Assembly (NCBI GenBank): GCA_012729855.1
Contig: JAAYCI010000004.1
Coordinates: 96,621 to 160,620, forward strand
Source: Oscillospiraceae bacterium
GTDB taxonomy: Bacteria; Bacillota; Clostridia; Oscillospirales; Ruminococcaceae
Length of the DNA stretch: 64,000 bases
Direction: 5' to 3'
Part shown: piece after piece, positions 8,092-17,721 of the stretch
Layout of the letters: the number at the start of each line of letters is the position of its first letter
Numbering within the stretch: the stretch's first letter is position 1
The notes under the pieces: model-generated
What the model was told of the DNA's origin: nothing
What the model saw: only the letters and a program-made list of their open reading frames with translations
The model's database searches: none
Translations under genes and position numbers: made by a program

Positions 8092-10182
8092 TCAGGCCGG
8101 GGCGAAGTCGATTTGCCCGCGGGAAACATCGGCGGCCAGCAGGCGCACCGCCATGGCGTCCCCCACCCGCCAGCTTTTGCCGGTGGCAGGGTCCAGCAGG
8201 CGCACGCCCTCCTGCACTTCCAGCTTGTAGTCGGCCAGGTGGGCGTTGTGCACCAGGCCCTCCACGGTGTTGGGCAGGGCCACATACAGCCCATGCGGCG
8301 CCACGGCCACAATAACGCCGTCAAATGTTTGGCCGATATAGCGTTTCATATACTCTGCCTTATAGCTGGCGTCGCAGTCCCGCTCCAGGCGCTGGGCCAA
8401 CAGCTCCCGCTCGGAGGATTGCTCGGCTGCCTGCTTTGCAAAGTGGCCATAGCGCTTTTGCAGCTGCTCACGGGTGGCGCCGGCTACCACATCGCTGAGT
8501 ATCCGGTGAATGGCCAAATCGGGGTAGCGGCGGATGGGTGAAGTGAAGTGCGCATAGTCGTCCAGCGCCAGGCCATAATGCCCCTTGGCCTCGGCCTCGT
8601 ATTTGGCCTTGGCCATGCTGCGCAGCACGGCCTGGTGCACGGGAATCTCCAGGTTGGTGCCGCGGGTTTTGTCCAGAATAGCGCCCAGCTCCGCCTGGGT
8701 GGGGCGGTCGGACGCAAAATGCACCTCCAGGCCCACGGCTGTCAGCACCGCTTTCAGCTGCTCCACCTTGTCGGGCGACGGGTTGTCGTGCACCCGGTAG
8801 ATGAATGGTATATTACGCTCTTCCGCCAATTGCGCGGCGGCGGTGTTGGCCAGCAGCATAAATTCCTCTATCAGGCGCTCGGCCTTGCCGCGCTGGCGGC
8901 GTTCTATGCCCACGGTGCGGCCCTCGGGGTCCACCAGCAGCAGCGGCTCTTCGCTCTCTATCTCCATGCTGCCACGCGCCTGCCTAAGCGCCGCCAGCTT
9001 GTGGTAAATCTCCTCCATCAGCCATATTTTTTCCAACACATCGCTGTATCTTTCGGCAATCTCCTGGTCGGCCGTGCCGTCAAACAGGGTGTTTATCTCA
9101 CTGTAAACCCCTTTCACTTTACTGCATATCACCGACTTCTCAAACCGGTACTGCTGCAGACGCGCGTCACGGTCCAGCTCCATGATACAGCTGAACGCCA
9201 GCCGGTCCTCGCCGGGGTTCAGGCTGCACGCTTCGTTGGAGAGCGCACGGGGCAGCATGGGCACCACGCTGTCGGCGTAATAGATGGAGGTGCCGCGCGC
9301 CAGGGCTTCTTCGTCCAGCAGAGACTTTCCCGGCACATAGTGGCTCACATCGGCAATATGCACACTTAAAACGTATCCGTTCTCGGTTTTGCGTGCGCTT
9401 ACGGCATCGTCCATGTCCTTGGTGTGGGCGGAGTCAATGGTAAAGATAGTCTCCTTGCGCAGGTCGCTGCGGCCCTTCAGCTGCTCTTTGGTCAGTTTCA
9501 GCGCCGCCGCGCTTTTGGCCTCCTGCTTCACCGCATCGGGGAAGGATTTTGTGATGCCCGCTGAAAACAGGATGGCCTTGGCGCACTGCTTGGCCGAATC
9601 GGCCGAGCCAAACCGCTGGATGACACCCACCCGATGGTCGTCGTGGCGGTCGCCGCGCTCCAGTATCTGGGCGGCCACCTTTTCACCGGGCTTGGCGCCG
9701 CCGTCTGCGCTGCGTTTCACCGGCAGCGGGGTATCGGGTGCGTTGTCGGGCAGCAGCACCAGCCGGCCGTCTTCAATCTCCACCGTGCCGGCCAGGCGGT
9801 CGTTGGGCTGCAGAATACTGCGCACGCGCCCCTCGCGGCTGCCGGCCACGCGGGGTTTGTCTGCCAGCACCACCCGCACCACATCCTGCGGCATGGCGCC
9901 GGCCAGCTTGCTGCCGGGAATGAAAATATCCGCGCTGCCGTCCAGCGGCGCCACAAAACCAAAGCTGGCGCCCAGCTTCACCAGGCGGCCATCCACCAGC
10001 GGGGCGTCGGCGTCGCCGGCCAACGCATACTGGCCGCCATCAAACACAATTTTCTGCTCGGCCAGCAGGGCTTTCAGGTGCTTGGCCAGTTTTTTGGGGG
10101 GAGCACCCAGCTTTTCACGCAGCTGTTTCAGGCTTTTGGGGCCCTGCCCCAGCGTTTTCAGCAGGTTGGATCTCAATGACAT
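8092..10182 (-). CDS. rnr: Ribonuclease R
   Basis: A 696-residue RNase II/RNB-family 3'-to-5' exoribonuclease. In order: an N-terminal winged-helix region ([20 protein letters not shown]), cold-shock domains, the RNB catalytic domain with the Asp cluster in [14 protein letters not shown] and RYPDLAIHR, and a C-terminal S1 domain ([20 protein letters not shown]). It degrades structured RNA and takes part in RNA quality control. The ATG at 10182 has AAGGAGAC upstream; the open frame further upstream is not needed. It follows secG with a probable hairpin in between, a linkage seen in many Firmicutes, but smpB, often the next gene, is not present here. Confidence 0.95.
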   Translation of the reverse strand: MSLRSNLLKTLGQGPKSLKQLREKLGAPPKKLAKHLKALLAEQKIVFDGGQYALAGDADAPLVDGRLVKLGASFGFVAPLDGSADIFIPGSKLAGAMPQDVVRVVLADKPRVAGSREGRVRSILQPNDRLAGTVEIEDGRLVLLPDNAPDTPLPVKRSADGGAKPGEKVAAQILERGDRHDDHRVGVIQRFGSADSAKQCAKAILFSAGITKSFPDAVKQEAKSAAALKLTKEQLKGRSDLRKETIFTIDSAHTKDMDDAVSARKTENGYVLSVHIADVSHYVPGKSLLDEEALARGTSIYYADSVVPMLPRALSNEACSLNPGEDRLAFSCIMELDRDARLQQYRFEKSVICSKVKGVYSEINTLFDGTADQEIAERYSDVLEKIWLMEEIYHKLAALRQARGSMEIESEEPLLLVDPEGRTVGIERRQRGKAERLIEEFMLLANTAAAQLAEERNIPFIYRVHDNPSPDKVEQLKAVLTAVGLEVHFASDRPTQAELGAILDKTRGTNLEIPVHQAVLRSMAKAKYEAEAKGHYGLALDDYAHFTSPIRRYPDLAIHRILSDVVAGATREQLQKRYGHFAKQAAEQSSERELLAQRLERDCDASYKAEYMKRYIGQTFDGVIVAVAPHGLYVALPNTVEGLVHNAHLADYKLEVQEGVRLLDPATGKSWRVGDAMAVRLLAADVSRGQIDFAPA

Positions 10183-10204
10183 GGCGTCTCCTTCGCAATT
10201 CGAA

Positions 10205-10251
10205 CACAACAAAGCCACCGGAAATGCAGGCGACGCGGCTCCCCCGGTGGC
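10205..10251 (-). terminator. Weak terminator-like hairpin between secG and rnr
   Basis: On the minus strand GCCACCGG (10251-10244) pairs with CCGGTGGC (10221-10214) across a 22-nt loop and is followed by TTTGTTGTG. It could cause partial termination or processing between secG and rnr. The long loop lowers confidence. Confidence 0.45.
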
Positions 10252-10291
10252 AACATCGGCCTGCGCTGCGCGTGGGCCTTGGTATTCCTAA

Positions 10292-10543
10292 TTAACTGCC
10301 GGCCATGATGCTGGAGATGTTCACCAGAATCGTTAGCACCAAAAACACAATGGCAGCGTATTTTGTGGCCTTGGCCAAGCGGGCATCCTTCGAGCGCGAG
10401 CGGGACTCGTTCGACATCATCTCGGTGCCCGTCATCACGCCGGACAGGCCCTGCCCCTTCGATTCCTGCGCCAACACGATAAAAATAATCACCAGGCACG
10501 AAATAATCATCAGTATGCCCGATATAATCTCGAAAATGGTCAT
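10292..10543 (-). CDS. secG: Preprotein translocase subunit SecG
   Basis: The 83-residue protein has two membrane helices (ISGILMIISCLVIIFIVLAQ and YAAIVFLVLTILVNISSIM) flanking the conserved loop with QESKGQGLSGVMTG. SecG stabilises the SecYEG channel during protein export. The ATG at 10543 has GGAGGTG ahead of it. A promoter lies at 10572-10600. Length and layout are typical. Confidence 0.92.
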   Translation of the reverse strand: MTIFEIISGILMIISCLVIIFIVLAQESKGQGLSGVMTGTEMMSNESRSRSKDARLAKATKYAAIVFLVLTILVNISSIMAGS

Positions 10544-10571
10544 GATTGCACCTCCAAAGTATACGACACAA

Positions 10572-10600
10572 ATTGTATCACAGCGGCCCCAAAAAAGCAA
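10572..10600 (-). promoter_or_regulatory. Promoter of secG-rnr
   Basis: TTGCTT (10595-10600), 17-bp spacer and TACAAT (10572-10577) on the minus strand. The predicted start near 10565 leaves a leader of about 20 nt that contains GGAGGTG. Confidence 0.65.
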
Positions 10601-10618
10601 CAAAAGCCGCGGGACTTC

Positions 10619-12868
10619 CTATTGCAGGGCTGTCTGCTCGCTCACATCCTCGGCCCGCAGCAGCGCGCCCATTGCCGGCAAGCTGCGCACACGGTAGCGG
10701 TGGGGGTCTTTCAGCTCCAGCGTATCCGCGTTTACCACCGTGGTAATCTGCTGCCCCTTTTTGAGAGTTATCACATTTACACCCGCGGTATTCTTGGTGG
10801 TTTTTTGTGGTATCTGCGCTGTGCTTACCATCAGCATACGGCCGGCACTGGTTTGGATGGCCAGCTCAGTCTCCTCGGCAAACTGGCCCATCCACACCAG
10901 CGGGGCCTTGTCGCTGTAGGCGTTTATCAGCTTCTTGCGGTTCTGCTTGGTGGCGTAGCTCTCCAGTGGCACCCGGGCGCCCTTGCCATTGGCAAACAAA
11001 AACAGCACGAAGCCCTTGTAGCCGTTTGTGAGGGCCATATACACCGGTGTTTCGCCCTCGTCCATGCCCAGGCTGGCGGGCAGATAGTCGCCCATCACGC
11101 TGGCCTTGCTGTCCTCAAAGTCGCCCACACGGCACTTGTACACCTGCTGCTGGTTGGTGAAAAACAGCGCTTCCGTGGCATTGGTGGTCTCTGCGCGGGC
11201 GGCCACGGCGTCGCCGTCCTTCAGCTTTTGCACACTGCTCATGCGCAGGCTGGCCGGGGTAATTTTCTTAAAGTAGCCATCCCTGGTGAAGAAAACCGTC
11301 ACCGGGTAGTCGGGCAGGGTGTCCTCCTCCAGCTCGGCCGCCGTTTCCTCCACCTCGTACAGAATCTCGGTCTTGCGCGTCTGGCCGTATTTTTTCTTCA
11401 CCTGGCCCAGCTCGTCTATGATGATGCGCCGCACCTTGGCCGGGCTTTTCAGCACGGCTTCCAGCTCCGCGATATCGGCCTCCAGCCCGGCAATCTCCTC
11501 AGTACGCTTCAGGATATACTCGCGGTTCAAGTTGCGCAGGCGGATTTCAGCCACATACTCGGCCTGCACCTGGTCGATGCCAAAGCCGATCATCAGGTTG
11601 GGGATGACCTCGGCGTCGGCGTCCGTCTCGCGCACAATCTTTACGGCCTTGTCTATGTCCAACAGGATGGCCGCCATGCCGCGCATCAGGTGCAGGCGCT
11701 TTTGCTTGCCGGCCAGCTCGTAGCTCACCCGGCGCCGCACACATTCTATGCGAAAAGCCGTCCATTCCAGCAGGATTTCCCGCACGCCCATCACGCGGGG
11801 CATGCCGCTCACCAGGATGTTGAAATTGGCCGAGAAATTGTCCTCCAGCGGTGTAAGGCGAAACAGCTTTACCATCAGCTTTTCCGCATCCTGCCCCCGC
11901 TTCAGGTCGATGGTGAGGCGCAGGCCGTTCAGGTCTGTTTCGTCCCGCATATCGTTTATTTCTTTCACCCGGCCGTCCTTCACCAGGTCGGTGATCTTGT
12001 CCATCACCGCCTCAATGGTGGTGGTGGGCGGCAGCTCGGTAATTTCGATGCGGTGGCCGTCCTGCTCGTACTGCCAGCGGGCGCGCACCCGCACACTGCC
12101 GCGGCCGGTCTCGTAGATGGTCTCCAGGTCTTTTTCGCTATACAGCAGGATGCCGCCGCCCCGGAAATCGGGCGCGGCCAGTGTGGTTTTGATGTCGTGG
12201 GCCTCGTCGCGCATCAGCTCAATGGTGGTGTCGCACAGCTCGCCCAGGTTGAATGAACAGATGTTGGAGGCCATGCCCACGGCAATGCCCAATGTATTGT
12301 TGGCCAGAATGGTGGGAAAAGTGACCGGCAGCAAGGTGGGTTCTGTGGTTGTTGCGTCATAGTTTGGCACAAAATCCACGGTTTCTTTGTCAATATCGCG
12401 GAAAAGCTCCTCACACACTGCTTCCAGCTTGGCCTCGGTGTAACGATGGGCGGCATAGGCCATATCGCGGCTGTAGGCCTTGCCAAAGTTGCCCTTGCTG
12501 TCTACAAAGGGTACCATCAGGCTTTCATTGCTGCGGGCCATGCGCACCATAGTCTCGTAGATGGCGCCGTCGCCATGGGGGTTCAGGTGCATGGTGGCAC
12601 CCACAATGTTGGCGCTTTTGGTGCGGCCACCTTTCAGCAGGCCCATGTCGTACATGGTGTATAGCAGCTTGCGGTGAGCCGGCTTGAAGCCGTCTATCTC
12701 CGGCAGCGCGCGGGAGACGATGACGCTCATCGCGTAGGGCATGTAGTTGTCTTCCAGCGTCTGGGTGATGCCGGTCTCCACCACCACGCCCGCGCCGGGG
12801 ATCTCCACATGGTCGCCCAGCTGGGGCCGCACCGGGGCTTTTTCTTTTGCCGCTTTCTTCTTTGCCAA
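10619..12868 (-). CDS. Type II DNA topoisomerase subunit A (ParC/GyrA-like)
   Basis: The 749-residue protein has the topoisomerase breakage-reunion domain: DNYMPYAMSVIVSRALPEIDG, FKPAHRKLLYTMYDMGL, GDGAIYETMVRMA and the catalytic Tyr in AYAAHRYTEAKL (about residue 142). A coiled-coil tower follows (EEIAGLEADIAELEAVL) and then a shortened C-terminal region with beta-propeller-like GyrA repeats. It breaks and rejoins DNA together with the downstream-paired B subunit. TTG start with GGGAGA upstream. It is clearly divergent from housekeeping GyrA, so it is either topoisomerase IV or the extra Clostridia-type topoisomerase; I leave the symbol empty for that reason. Confidence 0.88.
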   Translation of the reverse strand: MAKKKAAKEKAPVRPQLGDHVEIPGAGVVVETGITQTLEDNYMPYAMSVIVSRALPEIDGFKPAHRKLLYTMYDMGLLKGGRTKSANIVGATMHLNPHGDGAIYETMVRMARSNESLMVPFVDSKGNFGKAYSRDMAYAAHRYTEAKLEAVCEELFRDIDKETVDFVPNYDATTTEPTLLPVTFPTILANNTLGIAVGMASNICSFNLGELCDTTIELMRDEAHDIKTTLAAPDFRGGGILLYSEKDLETIYETGRGSVRVRARWQYEQDGHRIEITELPPTTTIEAVMDKITDLVKDGRVKEINDMRDETDLNGLRLTIDLKRGQDAEKLMVKLFRLTPLEDNFSANFNILVSGMPRVMGVREILLEWTAFRIECVRRRVSYELAGKQKRLHLMRGMAAILLDIDKAVKIVRETDADAEVIPNLMIGFGIDQVQAEYVAEIRLRNLNREYILKRTEEIAGLEADIAELEAVLKSPAKVRRIIIDELGQVKKKYGQTRKTEILYEVEETAAELEEDTLPDYPVTVFFTRDGYFKKITPASLRMSSVQKLKDGDAVAARAETTNATEALFFTNQQQVYKCRVGDFEDSKASVMGDYLPASLGMDEGETPVYMALTNGYKGFVLFLFANGKGARVPLESYATKQNRKKLINAYSDKAPLVWMGQFAEETELAIQTSAGRMLMVSTAQIPQKTTKNTAGVNVITLKKGQQITTVVNADTLELKDPHRYRVRSLPAMGALLRAEDVSEQTALQ

Positions 12869-12921
12869 TGAAATCTCCCGTTCTGTTGTATTTGCACACC
12901 CATTTCATATGCCAGGACGAT

Positions 12922-14910
12922 TCAGCTCACATCCAGCTCATCCAGATACTCATACCCGTGGTTGGCAATGTGCTCCTTGCGGCCGGGCAGGTTGTCGCCC
13001 AGCAGCAGGTCAAACACGTCGGCGGTGCGCTGGGTTTCCTCAGCCGTCACCTTCACTAGGCGGCGGGTCTCGGGGTTCATGGTAGTCAGCCACATCATCT
13101 CGGGGTCGTTCTCGCCCAGGCCCTTGCTGCGCTGCAGCCCTATCTTCACACCCTCGCCTATTTTTGCAAGCACTTCGGCCTTTTCGGCCTCGCTGTATGC
13201 AAAATATGTCTTATCTTTGGTGGTCAGCTCATACAGCGGCGTCTCGGCAATGTACACATAGCCCTCGTTTATCAGCGTGGGCATCAGCCGGTAGATCATG
13301 GTCAGAATCAGCGTACGTATCTGGAAGCCGTCCACGTCGGCATCGGTGCAGATGATCACCTTGTTCCAGCGCAGCGCGTTGATGTCAAAGGTGGCCAGGT
13401 CCTTGCGGCCCTTGCCGCCGTCCAGCTCCACCCCGCAGCCCAGCACCTTGATCAGGTCGGTGATGATCTCGCTTTTAAAGATGCGGCCATAGTCGGCTTT
13501 CAGGCAGTTGAGGATTTTGCCGCGCACCGGCATAATGGCCTGGAACTCGGCGTCGCGGCTGGTTTTCACCGCGCCCAGGGCCGAGTCGCCCTCCACAATG
13601 TAGATTTCCCGGCGGCCGGGGTCCTTGGAGCGGCAGTCCACAAACTTCTGCACCCGGTTGGCCAGGTCCATCTGGGTGGTAATCGTCTTTTTTAAGCTCT
13701 GCCGTGTTTTTTCCGCCTGCTCGCGGCTTTGCTTGTTCACCAGCACCTGCTGGGCTATCTTCTGGGCTTCCTCCGGCTTTTCAATGAAGTATATCTCCAG
13801 GTTCTGCTTCAAAAACTCGGTCATTGCCTGGGCGATGAAGCGGTTGGTGATGGCCTTCTTGGTCTGGTTTTCGTAGCTGGTGATGGTGGAAAAAGACGAA
13901 CTGATGTACACCAGGCAGTCCTGCACATCGGTGAAAGTAATGCGGCTCTCATCCTTTTTATACATGCCCTTGCTGCGCAGGTAGGCGTCTATCTGGTTGG
14001 TGAAGGCCGTTTTCACCGCGCGCTCAGGGCTGCCGCCGTGCTCCAGGTAGCTGGAGTTATGGTAGTATTCCAGCAACTGCACCTTGTTGGAGAAGCAAAA
14101 GGCCGCGTTCATCAGCACCTTATACTCGGGGCGGTCCTCGCGGTCGCGCCCGGTGGCCGACGACGAGACAGACAGCACCGGCGTAAAAGCGTCCTCGCCC
14201 GCTATCTCTCCCACATAGTCGGTGATGCCGTGCGCGTAGAAGAACTCCAGCGTTTGCTTGCTGCCCTCGGCGGTCTCGTCCACAAACTCAAAATGCACGC
14301 CGGCGTTCACCACCGCCTGGCGCTTGAGGGTTTCGGTAAAATAGTCCGCAGGTACGTTTATATCTGTGAAAACGTCCAGGTCGGGCTTCCAGCGAATCAG
14401 GGTGCCGGTGCGGCGGGTGCGGGTGGGCTCGGCCTGCAGGCCGCCCACATTCTCCCCCTTTTCAAAGTCCAGGTGGTAGTGCTGGCCGTCCCGCCACACG
14501 TCGGCGGTCATCCAGGCGCTGGCGTACTGGGTGGCTGTCAGGCCCAGGCCGTTCAGCCCCAGCGAATACTCATACCCCTCGCCGGCATCGTCGTACTTGC
14601 CGCCGGCGTACAACTCGGTGAAAAGCAGCTCCCAGTTGTAGCGGTCCTCCCCTTTGTTGAAATCCACGGGGATGCCCCGGCCAAAGTCCTCCACCGAGAT
14701 GCTAGCGTCCTTGTGCCTGGTGACGACGATCTTGTCGCCAAAGCCGCCGCGCGCTTCATCAATGGAGTTGGAGAGGATCTCGAAGATGCTGTGCTCGCAA
14801 CCCTCCAGCCCATCCGACCCAAAAATGACGCCGGGGCGCTTTCGCACCCGGTCGGCGCCTTTCAGGCTGGTGATGCTTTCGTTATCGTAAACCGCCGGTT
14901 TTTTCGGCAT
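12922..14910 (-). CDS. Type II DNA topoisomerase subunit B (ParE/GyrB-like)
   Basis: The 662-residue partner of the A subunit. The GHKL ATPase shows RVRKRPGVIFGSDG, EILSNSIDEARGG, EDFGRGIPVDF and SLGLNGLGLTATQ (GLNGLG where gyrases usually have GLHGVG), then the TOPRIM domain with IVEGDSALGAVKTSRD and TDADVDGFQIRTL, and LQRSKGLGENDPEMMW near the end. It supplies ATP-driven strand passage. The ATG at 14910 has GGGAGG about 10 bases upstream. The A-subunit gene follows after 53 bp, so the two make one enzyme. Several consensus positions are shifted, matching a divergent clade rather than gyrase. Confidence 0.9.
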   Translation of the reverse strand: MPKKPAVYDNESITSLKGADRVRKRPGVIFGSDGLEGCEHSIFEILSNSIDEARGGFGDKIVVTRHKDASISVEDFGRGIPVDFNKGEDRYNWELLFTELYAGGKYDDAGEGYEYSLGLNGLGLTATQYASAWMTADVWRDGQHYHLDFEKGENVGGLQAEPTRTRRTGTLIRWKPDLDVFTDINVPADYFTETLKRQAVVNAGVHFEFVDETAEGSKQTLEFFYAHGITDYVGEIAGEDAFTPVLSVSSSATGRDREDRPEYKVLMNAAFCFSNKVQLLEYYHNSSYLEHGGSPERAVKTAFTNQIDAYLRSKGMYKKDESRITFTDVQDCLVYISSSFSTITSYENQTKKAITNRFIAQAMTEFLKQNLEIYFIEKPEEAQKIAQQVLVNKQSREQAEKTRQSLKKTITTQMDLANRVQKFVDCRSKDPGRREIYIVEGDSALGAVKTSRDAEFQAIMPVRGKILNCLKADYGRIFKSEIITDLIKVLGCGVELDGGKGRKDLATFDINALRWNKVIICTDADVDGFQIRTLILTMIYRLMPTLINEGYVYIAETPLYELTTKDKTYFAYSEAEKAEVLAKIGEGVKIGLQRSKGLGENDPEMMWLTTMNPETRRLVKVTAEETQRTADVFDLLLGDNLPGRKEHIANHGYEYLDELDVS

Positions 14911-14941
14911 GTATGGGCGGCCTCCCATCTATTTTCGCTGG

Positions 14942-14969
14942 TGTGGGGCGGGCAATTGCCCACCCCACA
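14942..14969. repeat. Perfect-type hairpin between ftsH and topoisomerase B gene
   Basis: TGTGGGG-GGGC and GCCC-CCCCACA arms surround an AATT centre with one mismatch. There is no T-run on the minus strand, so it is a palindrome or processing/pause hairpin rather than a standard terminator. Confidence 0.6.
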
Positions 14970-14980
14970 TTGTTCAAACG

Positions 14981-17071
14981 CTATGCTTTGTTGTTAGGTT
15001 CTTCGCCTTCGTCATCCTCAAAGGCTTCCTCATCTTCAAGGTTGTCTTCGTCCGCGTAATCGTCGTCCTCATCGTCAAGGCCGGCGGCGTTGGCATCTAC
15101 GCCGGTATACCCCAGCTCATCCTCCACCCGCTCATCCGGGCCCTTGTCGCGGTCGGCGTCCAGTGCCTCTACGCCGTCCGCCTCCGGCTCGGTGGCCGGC
15201 TCAAACATCTTGGGGTCCTCAAACGGGGGCAGCTCGCCGCCCTCCATCAGAATGCGAAACTCATCGCCGCTCAGCTTTTCGCGCTCCAGCAGCGTAGCGG
15301 AGACCAAATGCAGCTGATCCATGTGTTCTTCCAAAATACGCGTTGCAGCATCAAATGCATTGTCCAGCATGGTGCGCACTTCGCTGTCTATCTCGCTGGC
15401 AATCTCCTCGCTGTAGGTGCGGGTGTGGCCATAATCGCGCCCCAGGAAGGTTTCGCCGGGATCGCTGTCGTACACCACCAGGCCCAGGCGCTCAGAAAAA
15501 CCATAACGCGTCACCATGGCACGGGCTGTATTGGTAGCACTTTTCAGGTCTTGTGACGCACCGGTGGAAATGTCATCCAATACCAGCTTTTCCGCCACGC
15601 GGCCACCCAGCATCGAAATGATTCGTTCCCGCATCTGTGTTTTAGTCTGGCTTGTGGCGTCATCCTCCGGCCGGTACATGGTAAAACCACCGGCCGGGCC
15701 GTGCGGGATAATGGTGATTTGGTGCACCGGGTCGCTGGTGAGACAGTAATAGGACGCAATGGCATGCCCGGCTTCGTGATAAGCGGTCAATCGGCGTTCT
15801 TTTTCGGTCACCACACGGCTCTTTTTCTCGGGGCCCATCATCACTTTAACGCTGGCCGCTTCAATATCAGCCTCTATAATGGCTTTGCGGTTGCGGCGGG
15901 CGGCCAGCAGCGCCGCCTCGTTCACCAGGTTTTCAAGGTCGGCGCCGGTAAAGCCGGGGGTGGTGCGGGCAATAATTTTCAAGTCCACGTCGGGCGCCAG
16001 CGGCTTTGTCTTGGTGTGAACCTTCAAAATCTCCTCGCGGCCCTTTACGTCAGGGTAGCCCACATACACCTGCCGGTCGAAGCGGCCGGGGCGCAGCAGG
16101 GCTTTGTCCAAAATGTCGGCCCGGTTGGTGGCCGCCACCACAATAACGCCCTCGTTGCCGTCAAAGCCGTCCATCTCCACCAGCAGCTGGTTCAGCGTCT
16201 GCTCACGTTCATCGTGGCCGCCGCCCAGGCCGGCGCCACGCTGCCGGCCCACGGCGTCAATCTCATCAATAAATACGATACATGGCGCTGTTTTTTTGGC
16301 TTTGTCGAACAAATCGCGCACGCGGGAGGCGCCCACGCCCACATACATCTCCACAAAGTCGGAGCCGGAGATGGAGTAGAACGGCACGCCGGCCTCACCG
16401 GCGCAGGCACGGGCCAGCAGGGTTTTACCGGTACCCGGCGGGCCCACAAGCAGCACGCCGTGGGGAATGCGCGCACCCAGCACACTAAAGCGTTTGGGGT
16501 TTTTCAGGAACTGGACGATCTCCTCCAGCTCCTCCTTTTCCTCGTCGGCGCCGGCCACGTCCTGGAAGGTGGTCTTGGGCTTGTTCTTGGCGTCGGCCTG
16601 GTTCTTCACCTTGGCCTTACCCACGTTCAGGGCGCCCTTGCCGCCGCCTTCGTTCTGCATGAACATCACGTAGTAGATAAGCGCACCCAGCGCCACCAGC
16701 AGAATGATGGACGGGATGAGGTAGAGCCACATGCTGTTGTCGCTGGAATATTTAAGGTCATACCGCATGCGGGCGCCGTTGTGCTTTTGCTCGTAGGCGT
16801 CCACATAGTCAGGCAGTGCTTCCACAAAAAGAGCGGCGTAGGGCATTTTATAGGTTTCGCTGTTCGTCATGCCATCCAGCTTGTACTCCAGGTTTCCGTT
16901 GCCCACGTCCAGCGTGAACTCAGACACCCGGCCGTCTTCAAAGTAGCCTATTACTTCGGAATAAATAAGCCCCGGCTCCTGGCTGTTAAAATTGGTCCTG
17001 AACAGAACAAACAGCAGCACCAAAATGCCAACCAGGATAATGACGTTGATAAAGCGCGGCTTTTTCGTCAA
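14981..17071 (-). CDS. ftsH: ATP-dependent zinc metalloprotease FtsH
   Basis: The 696-residue membrane protease has an N-terminal helix ([18 protein letters not shown]), a periplasmic-type extracytoplasmic segment, a second helix ([20 protein letters not shown]), an AAA ATPase module with Walker A GPPGTGKT and Walker [14 protein letters not shown], the second region of homology ([20 protein letters not shown]) and the zinc site HEAGH (about residue 436). It degrades membrane and regulatory proteins. The final ~45 residues are almost entirely acidic ([16 protein letters not shown]), an extension beyond the usual end. TTG start with GGAG upstream. Gene order tilS-hpt-ftsH is conserved in Firmicutes. 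Confidence 0.96.
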   Translation of the reverse strand: MTKKPRFINVIILVGILVLLFVLFRTNFNSQEPGLIYSEVIGYFEDGRVSEFTLDVGNGNLEYKLDGMTNSETYKMPYAALFVEALPDYVDAYEQKHNGARMRYDLKYSSDNSMWLYLIPSIILLVALGALIYYVMFMQNEGGGKGALNVGKAKVKNQADAKNKPKTTFQDVAGADEEKEELEEIVQFLKNPKRFSVLGARIPHGVLLVGPPGTGKTLLARACAGEAGVPFYSISGSDFVEMYVGVGASRVRDLFDKAKKTAPCIVFIDEIDAVGRQRGAGLGGGHDEREQTLNQLLVEMDGFDGNEGVIVVAATNRADILDKALLRPGRFDRQVYVGYPDVKGREEILKVHTKTKPLAPDVDLKIIARTTPGFTGADLENLVNEAALLAARRNRKAIIEADIEAASVKVMMGPEKKSRVVTEKERRLTAYHEAGHAIASYYCLTSDPVHQITIIPHGPAGGFTMYRPEDDATSQTKTQMRERIISMLGGRVAEKLVLDDISTGASQDLKSATNTARAMVTRYGFSERLGLVVYDSDPGETFLGRDYGHTRTYSEEIASEIDSEVRTMLDNAFDAATRILEEHMDQLHLVSATLLEREKLSGDEFRILMEGGELPPFEDPKMFEPATEPEADGVEALDADRDKGPDERVEDELGYTGVDANAAGLDDEDDDYADEDNLEDEEAFEDDEGEEPNNKA

Positions 17072-17123
17072 AAAATATCAACTCCAGAAAGTGTTATTTA
17101 CAATATATGGGGTCATCTGTGTG

Positions 17124-17681
17124 TCAGGTTGCGTATACTTCGCGTTTCAGTACGGCCACGCCGGGCAGGTTGCGGTAGCGCTCGGCGTAGTCCAGCCCAT
17201 AGCCCACCAGAAACTCATCAGGCACTTCAAAGCCGGTGTAGTCGGCCCGGATATCCACCGTGCGGCGGCTGGGCTTGTCCAGCAGGGCCACCACACGCAT
17301 GCTGGCAGGCTCGCGGGTGGCTAGCAGGGCCATCAGGTGGCTCAGCGTTTTGCCGGAGTCCAGGATATCCTCCGCGATGAGGATATGCTTGCCGGCCAAG
17401 CTAATGTCGATGTCCTTATCGATGCGCACCATGCCGGTGCTTTGGGCGCCCTGCCCGTAGGAGGACACCGCCATGAAATCTATTTGCACCGGGATGTCTA
17501 TCGCGCGCATCAGGTCGGCCATAAACACCACCGAGCCCTTCAGCACGCCAATCATCAAAAGCGGTTTGTCGGCATAGTCCCGGCTGATGGCCTGGCCCAG
17601 CTGTGCCACCCGCGCGCTGATCTCCTCGGCGCTTAGCAGCATGCGTTCCAGGTCGTCATGCATCCCGGCTGGGTTGGGCAT
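17124..17681 (-). CDS. hpt: Hypoxanthine phosphoribosyltransferase
   Basis: The 185-residue enzyme salvages hypoxanthine or guanine with PRPP. The PRPP-binding motif is ILIAEDILDSGKTL (about residues 103-116), and the purine-contact region VPDEFLVGYGLDYAE is near the C-terminus. I chose the ATG at 17681 because GGAGGAGA stands directly upstream and because a longer frame overlaps tilS. It sits between tilS and ftsH, the usual location in Firmicutes. Confidence 0.95.
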   Translation of the reverse strand: MPNPAGMHDDLERMLLSAEEISARVAQLGQAISRDYADKPLLMIGVLKGSVVFMADLMRAIDIPVQIDFMAVSSYGQGAQSTGMVRIDKDIDISLAGKHILIAEDILDSGKTLSHLMALLATREPASMRVVALLDKPSRRTVDIRADYTGFEVPDEFLVGYGLDYAERYRNLPGVAVLKREVYAT

Positions 17682-17721
17682 CGGGTCTCCTCCGTTCGTT
17701 GGTGGTGGTTTTTCAGGGCTT

